Origin: Firmicutes bacterium UBA5420
Lineage (GTDB): Bacteria > Bacillota > Limnochordia > Darwinibacteriales > Darwinibacteriaceae
DNA length: 10,551 nucleotides
NCBI GenBank assembly: GCA_002409455.1
Contig: DHNI01000001.1
Location: 1-10,551 of the forward strand
Reading direction: 5' to 3'
This document shows, piece by piece, positions 7,066 through 10,551 of this stretch; within the stretch, counting starts at the first letter, position 1; each line of letters begins with the position of its first letter. The translations under genes and the position numbers were made by a program. The notes below the pieces were generated by a model. The model was not told where the DNA came from. It was given only the letters and a program-made list of their open reading frames with translations, and did no database searches.

Positions 7066-7298
7066 TCCATCCTCCTTGTGCGGGAAATGGCCGCAAATAA
7101 AAGGAGCGTGGTAACTCCAGCACCAATTGCGGCCTCTGTTATAGCCACATCGGGCGATGCTAGCTGTTGCCACAAGAGAGCCATAGTTAGTGAATACGCA
7201 GAAAACACAATCACAGCACTAAGGAGATCCTTTGTACGTCCCACGAAAAATGCGCAAACGATGAGAAACAAAAGGAGCAGAAAGTGTATCAGTGTCAT
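7062..7298 (-). CDS. MbhD-like subunit (DUF4040; detached part of MrpA C-terminus)
   Basis: 78 residues, with membrane segments at about 3-20, 25-44 and 52-72. The DUF4040/MbhD mark is 'ASPDVAITEAAIGAGVTTLL' at 47-66, with Asp50 and Glu55 as the conserved acidic residues. In Bacillus-type antiporters this unit is fused near the C-terminus of MrpA. A free-standing form followed by an MbhE-like gene is the archaeal Mbh arrangement. The ATG at 7298 overlaps the mrpG stop (ATGA), with an AAGGAAG ribosome site about 10 bases upstream. It is inferred to lie between the small subunits and the channel subunits and to line the sodium path, as its relatives do. Confidence 0.88.
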   Translation of the reverse strand: MTLIHFLLLLFLIVCAFFVGRTKDLLSAVIVFSAYSLTMALLWQQLASPDVAITEAAIGAGVTTLLLFAAISRTRRME

Positions 7299-7642
7299 GT
7301 CTGGTTCTTCCTTTCCGAAATATCTTTAACCGGAATACTACCACAAGCAGCTTGTACGCCCGAACGATAGGCGGATTTCCCAATGAGATGAGCCGCCGTG
7401 GGGCTCGTAATCCAGATGAATGCAATGATGAGCAGGAGCTTGAGACTAGTAAACGAAAACCCCAAGTAAACCATGGCCCCTACTAATGCTAGTCCTAATC
7501 CAAGGGTATCGCCCTTGGCAGTTGCATGAACACGCATATAGATATCTGGTAATCGTATTAATCCAATGACACTCACCAGAAAGAAGAACACACCACCCGC
7601 CACGAAAACGGCGGCAATAATCTCACGGATCATCATCAACAC
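7295..7642 (-). CDS. mrpG: Mrp/Mnh antiporter subunit G
   Basis: 115 residues with three membrane helices. The MrpG/PhaG signature is 'RLPDIYMRVHATAKGDTLGL' at 29-48, which in relatives reads RLPDFYTRLHAATKASTLG. The reading begins GTG TTG ATG ATG at 7642. The GTG has GGGGGC about 7 bases upstream, placed on the mrpF stop, which is better spacing than for the ATGs at 7636 and 7633, but all remain possible and differ by only 2-3 residues. The soluble C-terminus (GKSAYRSGVQAACGSIPVKD) is somewhat long for the family and its function is unknown. Small subunits F and G support assembly and the sodium pathway. Confidence 0.92.
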   Translation of the reverse strand: MLMMIREIIAAVFVAGGVFFFLVSVIGLIRLPDIYMRVHATAKGDTLGLGLALVGAMVYLGFSFTSLKLLLIIAFIWITSPTAAHLIGKSAYRSGVQAACGSIPVKDISERKNQT

Positions 7643-7653
7643 TTTGTTGCCCC

Positions 7654-7920
7654 CTAACCCAGCGTACCCTTCTCGATATACTTGGCCATACCTACAGAAG
7701 TGAGAAAATTGACTAAGGCATAGACCAGGGCCACATCAACAAAAAACAGCTGCTCTGTGGCCAGAGCAACAAAAACAAGAACGACTACCGCCTTCGTACC
7801 AACTAGGTTAATGGCCGCAATTCGATCGGGAACAGAAGGCCCAACAACAGCCCGCCATAGACAGACAAACATGAGCATAATGAGTATGTACGCTCCTGCC
7901 TGAAGCACAATTTCGATCAT
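7654..7920 (-). CDS. mrpF: Mrp/Mnh antiporter subunit F
   Basis: 88 residues, normal for MrpF (MnhF/PhaF), with three membrane helices. Its signature is 'GPSVPDRIAAINLVGTKAVV' at 27-46, containing the conserved Asp32-Arg33 pair; mutation of this Asp in relatives impairs antiport. The ATG at 7920 shares one base with the mrpE stop (TAATG), and a GGAGG lies about 8 bases upstream within the mrpE end. It ends 11 bases before the GTG of mrpG. The protein is the bacterial equivalent of MbhB. Confidence 0.92.
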   Translation of the reverse strand: MIEIVLQAGAYILIMLMFVCLWRAVVGPSVPDRIAAINLVGTKAVVVLVFVALATEQLFFVDVALVYALVNFLTSVGMAKYIEKGTLG

Positions 7921-8399
7921 TATTCGTCCTCCAAGCTTCTCAGTTTTTCTGCAATCCTCCAGCTAAGGACAGAGTCTACAGAACGCATATCTAACAAATG
8001 TACAGTGAAACAATCTCCTTCAACATCTAGGGTCATGGTGCCTGGTGTAAGCGTTATGAAGTTAGCAAGCATCACCCGCAACCATTTGTGCTTTAAAGTA
8101 GGGCAATAGACAACAACGCCCTGGCGACACTCGATTTTAGGACCGAGTACGATTTTCAAAACATCAATATTAGCCTTGACAACCTCAACAAGCAAAATGC
8201 CAAGAAGCTGTATCATAATCCAAGTACGCCGCAGGGTAAACCGAGGCAAGTCGCCTTTTCCCCAAAATAGATCGCTATTGAGCATAATCACCGCAGCAGA
8301 ACATAATGCTCCCACCAAAAGACTATCCCACTGCCATCCTTCACTGACCACGACCCAAAAGGCTAAAAGTGCAAGAAAAACCCGTATTTTCGTCCACAT
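7920..8399 (-). CDS. mrpE: Mrp/Mnh antiporter subunit E
   Basis: 159 residues from the ATG at 8399. The family pattern is clear: N-terminal helices (about 5-40), a linking helix near 'LVEVVKANIDVLKIVLG', and a soluble C-terminal domain holding 'ANFITLTPGTMTLDVEGDCF' and 'VHLLDMRSVD', matching the ANSITLTPGT-x-T-DV motif of MrpE. An in-frame TTG at 8417 would add 6 residues but has no ribosome site and would leave a leader of only about 11 bases from the predicted transcription start. The ATG has GGAG 8 bases upstream, so I chose it. First gene of the nine-gene antiporter operon. MrpE is a structural or assembly subunit rather than a channel. Confidence 0.92.
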   Translation of the reverse strand: MWTKIRVFLALLAFWVVVSEGWQWDSLLVGALCSAAVIMLNSDLFWGKGDLPRFTLRRTWIMIQLLGILLVEVVKANIDVLKIVLGPKIECRQGVVVYCPTLKHKWLRVMLANFITLTPGTMTLDVEGDCFTVHLLDMRSVDSVLSWRIAEKLRSLEDE

Positions 8400-8407
8400 C
8401 CAAACGG

Positions 8408-8411
8408 CTCC
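8408..8411 (-). promoter_or_regulatory. Ribosome binding site deciding the mrpE start
   Basis: GGAG 8 bases before the ATG at 8399. The alternative TTG start at 8417 has only AT-rich sequence in front, so this site favours the shorter protein. Confidence 0.6.
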
Positions 8412-8434
8412 GATCAAAAATTATAGGTAACCAC

Positions 8435-8463
8435 ACTATATCAGCCATCGCCGGTTTTGTAAA
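8435..8463 (-). promoter_or_regulatory. Sigma-A promoter of the Mrp-type operon, extended -10
   Basis: On the minus strand, the -35 TTTACA (8463-8458; 5 of 6 to TTGACA), a 17-base spacer, and the -10 TATAGT (8440-8435; 5 of 6 to TATAAT), preceded by TGA, giving an extended -10 (TGnTATA). The predicted start is near 8428, leaving a leader of about 29 bases before the mrpE ATG. No operator or riboswitch fits in so short a leader. Confidence 0.8.
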
Positions 8464-8526
8464 GATTTCATCCCACATTGCTAAAGAAGGCTTGTGAAAA
8501 AGCAAACAAAAGGCTACTTTGGGGCG

Positions 8527-8558
8527 AAAAAAGGCCCCGCAAGAGAGTTCCTACGGGG
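8527..8558 (-). terminator. Intrinsic terminator of the ABC transporter unit
   Basis: On the minus strand, CCCCGTAGGA and TCTTGCGGGG form a 10-bp stem (8558-8535, including two G-T wobbles) with the four-base loop ACTC, followed by CCTTTTTT. It begins 21 bases after the permease stop. Confidence 0.9.
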
Positions 8559-8578
8559 TGAAGAATTCTGAATACCGA

Positions 8579-9220
8579 TTATAGATCAACTTGGTCGAAG
8601 CGCCTAGCGGAGATTTGGCAGGTAACAACCATGCCAAGAACATATGCTGCCAAGCCAAAGAATAAAATCGGGAGTTGCCTCACCATCATCGTTGGTTCAA
8701 CGCTGTCGAGCCAAGCGAATCGTGGAAAATGTATTATGATCTCCATAGCCAATACTCCAAGGGTTGCTGGAATAATGGCCAGCACAAACGCCGCGCCCAC
8801 TTTATAGCCGCTCTTGAAAAAGTGGGTCAAGAAAATTGCGTTGAATATTGTGAAAATCATTAGGCCAAATCCGTAATAGGCCACATTAGCTTCAATGCCT
8901 GCGGGATTTCCCTCAGACAGCAAACCCAAGCGAAGCACCGCGAAAGGTAGAGAAAGTAGCAATTGGGCAATCTGAGCTACGACCACTAAGGCGCATTTAG
9001 ATTTTACAATGTCGCGTTTCGTCACCGGTAGCAAGGCAGTATAGTAAATGTCATTTGTCTCCCGGCCATACGTAAACGTAATAAATGGGCCTAGACAACC
9101 AAACAAAAATACCATGCCATAAGGGTACGCTGGAACGATTACCAATATGCCAAGACACATGAAGATAAACAGTTGTGGATGTGCCGCAAGTCGCAACTCT
9201 TTGTATAGTAGATCAAACAT
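8579..9220 (-). CDS. ABC-2 type transporter permease
   Basis: 213 residues with about six hydrophobic segments (roughly 15-32, 35-52, 78-97, 115-133, 140-160 and 180-202). It carries the layout of the ABC2_membrane_5-type permeases: a short 'MFDLLYKELRL' start, then 'NDIYYTALLPVTKRDIVKSK' at 56-75, a cytoplasmic stretch shared by this family. It would form the membrane channel partner of the ATPase encoded just upstream. The two genes overlap by 8 bases, with AGGAG 9 bases before the ATG, so they are coupled. Relatives are found beside small regulators and export unknown substrates, often linked to peptide antibiotic or cell-wall stress. The substrate here cannot be told from the sequence. 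Confidence 0.85.
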   Translation of the reverse strand: MFDLLYKELRLAAHPQLFIFMCLGILVIVPAYPYGMVFLFGCLGPFITFTYGRETNDIYYTALLPVTKRDIVKSKCALVVVAQIAQLLLSLPFAVLRLGLLSEGNPAGIEANVAYYGFGLMIFTIFNAIFLTHFFKSGYKVGAAFVLAIIPATLGVLAMEIIIHFPRFAWLDSVEPTMMVRQLPILFFGLAAYVLGMVVTCQISARRFDQVDL

Positions 9221-9959
9221 CGTAAGTGCTCCTTTCGGTTCGGATCATAATCTCTTCTAGCGAAAGCTGTGCCTTTTCGTTTGGTGCCTTCAAGTGCTGG
9301 AAGGCTTCGATGAAAGCAGATGTTTGGGCGGTTTTGAGAAGCTTACCATCTTTGATGTAGGTGATATCATCAGCACACTTCTCTAAATCGGATGTAATAT
9401 GCGTGGAATAAAGGATGCTTCGTTCTCCGCCATTAACTAATTGACGGAATAAGCTCAAAAGGTCATCGCGAGAGACTGGGTCGAGTCCACTCGTAGGCTC
9501 ATCAAGAATGAGTAACCGAGCCTGATGGGAGAGGGCCAGAGCTAGCATATACTTAACTTTCATGCCTGAAGACAGTTCTTTCACCCGCTTGGAGGAAATG
9601 AGATCGAAGGCCTTTAGATACTTCTGATAGGCTTCTTCGTCCCAGTTGGGATAAAAGCGCTTCGTCACAGCGGTAATGTCGGAGATCCGCTTGTGGTCGT
9701 AGAAGTCAATTCCGCCAAAGACCACACCAATGTTTTGTTTGCAGCTCTTTTCGTTTGTCATAAAATCCCGCCCAAACATTTCGACTCTTCCTGCATCTGG
9801 AGTTACTAAGTTGAGAATCGACTTCAGGGTCGTGGTCTTTCCCGCACCATTCTTACCAATCAAACCCATAATTCGTCCCTTCGACAAAGAAAAGCTGACA
9901 TTTTCCAGCGCAAAATTTGCATAACGCTTCGTAAGCCGATCTACAGATAGAACGTTCAT
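9213..9959 (-). CDS. ABC transporter ATP-binding protein
   Basis: 248 residues with a complete nucleotide-binding domain. Walker A is GKNGAGKT (35-42), the signature is LSSGM (129-133), Walker B is LLILDEP (149-155) with catalytic Glu154, the D-loop is SGLD (157-160), and the switch His is H187 in 'YSTHITSD'. At the usual Q-loop position the reading is 'IGVVFGGIDFYD', so the common glutamine is replaced by glycine. The tail after about residue 205 is a short extension. It powers the permease encoded downstream (8-base overlap) and starts one base after the stop of the regulator gene. The family is the BcrA/YtrB-like group of ABC-2 exporters, inferred from the permease type and the associated regulator. 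The substrate is unknown. Confidence 0.92.
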   Translation of the reverse strand: MNVLSVDRLTKRYANFALENVSFSLSKGRIMGLIGKNGAGKTTTLKSILNLVTPDAGRVEMFGRDFMTNEKSCKQNIGVVFGGIDFYDHKRISDITAVTKRFYPNWDEEAYQKYLKAFDLISSKRVKELSSGMKVKYMLALALSHQARLLILDEPTSGLDPVSRDDLLSLFRQLVNGGERSILYSTHITSDLEKCADDITYIKDGKLLKTAQTSAFIEAFQHLKAPNEKAQLSLEEIMIRTERSTYDV

Positions 9960-9960
9960 A

Positions 9961-10425
9961 TCAGCTATCCCCTTTTCCCTTCAAGATACTTTCTACAGCA
10001 TGGCCTGTCATTCGCAAAAATGACTGACTATCCACTAGCGCCATTCCGGGAGTTGGGGGATTAGTGTCACCTAAGACCACCAGCGTATCCCCTGGTTTGA
10101 GCCCGAACGTGTCGCGAGCCTTTTTGGGTAGTACGACTTGACCCCTTTCACCCAACGTGACGACGCCAAAGAGGTGTTTGTTCTTTGGGGGGATGGGCAT
10201 GCCCTCCTGTTCAGAATCGTATCGCACCAGGTCGTTGAGGGAAACGCCATATAACTCCGCCAACGCTTCGCAATTGAGAATGTCAGGGAGCGAATCCCCA
10301 TTTTCCCACTTTGCTACAGCTTGACGAGTCACGCCAATCTTCTCTGCTACCTCCTCTTGCGTCATGCGATTTTGAGTCCGTAGAAAGCGAAGGTTAGAAG
10401 CAATATTACTTCTCGGATTACTCAT
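9961..10425 (-). CDS. Transcriptional regulator: XRE helix-turn-helix plus SpoVT/AbrB-type domain
   Basis: 154 residues from the ATG at 10425. Residues about 9-66 form a Cro/C1-type helix-turn-helix ('MTQEEVAEKIGVTRQAVAKW' at 21-40, then 'LAELYGVSLNDLV'). Residues about 85-120 form a swapped-hairpin AbrB/SpoVT domain ('LGERGQVVLPKKARDTFGLK' at 91-110, then 'PGDTLVVLGD'). AbrB domains normally dimerise and bind DNA, so the protein has two potential DNA-contacting modules. An ATG three codons upstream (10434) is only one base from GGAGG, too close; the ATG at 10425 is 10 bases away and is preferred. First gene of the unit and one base before the ABC ATPase, so it probably controls its own operon. 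Its effector is unknown. Confidence 0.9.
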   Translation of the reverse strand: MSNPRSNIASNLRFLRTQNRMTQEEVAEKIGVTRQAVAKWENGDSLPDILNCEALAELYGVSLNDLVRYDSEQEGMPIPPKNKHLFGVVTLGERGQVVLPKKARDTFGLKPGDTLVVLGDTNPPTPGMALVDSQSFLRMTGHAVESILKGKGDS

Positions 10426-10435
10426 GTTTTTCATA

Positions 10436-10440
10436 CCTCC
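10436..10440 (-). promoter_or_regulatory. Ribosome binding site deciding the regulator start
   Basis: GGAGG, one base before the ATG at 10434 but 10 bases before the ATG at 10425. Normal spacing favours the second ATG. Confidence 0.65.
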
Positions 10441-10442
10441 TA

Positions 10443-10494
10443 ACCTAATAATACACTAGGTCAGAGAGAGATAAAACCAACTGATCCACCTAAT
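10443..10494 (-). promoter_or_regulatory. Candidate promoter -10 and operator repeats before the regulator gene
   Basis: A possible -10 TATTAT (10453-10448) lies between the arms of an inverted repeat, ACCTA (10443-10447) and TAGGT (10457-10461). A further ACCTAAT (10488-10494) repeats the ACCTAAT at 10443-10449. No convincing -35 is seen (TTTTAT at 17 bases). The placement suggests self-repression by the regulator encoded next to it, but the arms are short. Confidence 0.3.
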
Positions 10495-10524
10495 TCGCGT
10501 TAATATTGGTTGCGCCCAAACAAT

Positions 10525-10551
10525 AAAAAACCCTACACCGAAGTGTAGGGC
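10525..10551 (-). terminator. Strong intrinsic terminator of an off-window upstream gene
   Basis: On the minus strand, CCCTACAC-TTCG-GTGTAGGG forms a perfect 8-bp stem with a UUCG tetraloop, followed by TTTTTT (10530-10525). It closes a minus-strand unit outside the window and insulates the ABC transporter unit. Confidence 0.92.

Noticed and set aside
7066..7173. 36-residue N-terminal extension of the mbhE-like gene (start at 7173)
   Set aside because: It overlaps the mbhD-like gene in another frame, is rich in Cys/His/Trp unlike the family, and has no ribosome site, whereas the ATG at 7065 has AAGGAGG and an ATGA overlap.
6922..7329. Plus-strand open frame of 135 codons
   Set aside because: It lies opposite three overlapping antiporter genes with clear family motifs and is a shadow of them.
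2232..8417. Respiratory Complex I (nuo) or hydrogenase-4 operon
   Set aside because: MrpC resembles NuoK and two subunits resemble NuoM/HyfB, but mrpB, mrpE, mrpF and mrpG are specific to Mrp/Mbh-type complexes, and no quinone, iron-sulfur or Ni-Fe subunits occur between promoter and terminator.
8418..8578. ABC transporter and antiporter genes as one operon
   Set aside because: A strong intrinsic terminator and a separate sigma-A promoter lie between them.
10525..10551. Inverted repeat as a mobile element end or attachment site
   Set aside because: The perfect stem with a UUCG loop and a T-run is a standard intrinsic terminator; no transposase or target duplication is seen.

Overview
The window is about 10.5 kb of gene-dense bacterial DNA. 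Every gene I can support lies on the minus strand, so the transcription order runs from high to low coordinates. The features suggest a Firmicute (Bacillota), perhaps a Clostridia-type lineage: purine-rich ribosome binding sites (AGGAGG-like) before nearly every gene, frequent TTG/GTG starts, a near-consensus sigma-A promoter, a regulator joining a Cro/C1 helix-turn-helix to a SpoVT/AbrB domain, and an ECF sigma factor of the SigW/SigV type. Genus cannot be assigned from the sequence. No RNA genes, insertion sequences or CRISPR arrays were seen, and no gene-free stretch exceeds about 215 bases.

There are three transcription units. (1) 10551 to 8527: after the strong terminator of an off-window gene comes a three-gene unit. 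It encodes an XRE/AbrB-type regulator, an ABC transporter ATPase and an ABC-2 type permease, and ends in a clear intrinsic terminator. (2) 8463 to 2131: a sigma-A promoter with an extended -10 drives nine tightly packed, mostly overlapping genes for an Mrp/Mnh-type cation/proton antiporter. The order is mrpE, mrpF, mrpG, an mbhD-like gene (DUF4040), an mbhE-like gene, mrpB, mrpC, mrpD, and a second, very long antiporter-type subunit of 753 residues. An intrinsic terminator follows. This order matches the antiporter half (mbhA to mbhH) of archaeal membrane-bound hydrogenases rather than the mrpABCDEFG order of Bacillus. The large fused MrpA is absent: its C-terminal parts are two separate small proteins, and the 753-residue subunit probably fills the place of its NuoL-like N-terminal part. 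No hydrogenase or Complex I peripheral-arm genes lie in the unit. (3) 2067 to the left edge: an ECF sigma factor with a plausible self-recognised promoter, a small single-pass membrane protein (probable anti-sigma factor), and a membrane-anchored or exported TPR protein with a carboxypeptidase-regulatory-like beta domain that runs off the window.

Functionally, unit 2 would assemble one multi-subunit membrane complex exchanging Na+ (or K+) for H+, important for pH and sodium homeostasis. Unit 1 looks like a self-regulated efflux or export ABC system of unknown substrate. Unit 3 looks like an envelope-signal circuit. The points most worth a second look are the charged, Trp/Pro-repeat C-terminal extension of the 753-residue subunit, the hydrogenase-free Mbh-like gene order, and the sigma/anti-sigma/TPR trio, whose anti-sigma candidate has no zinc-binding motif.
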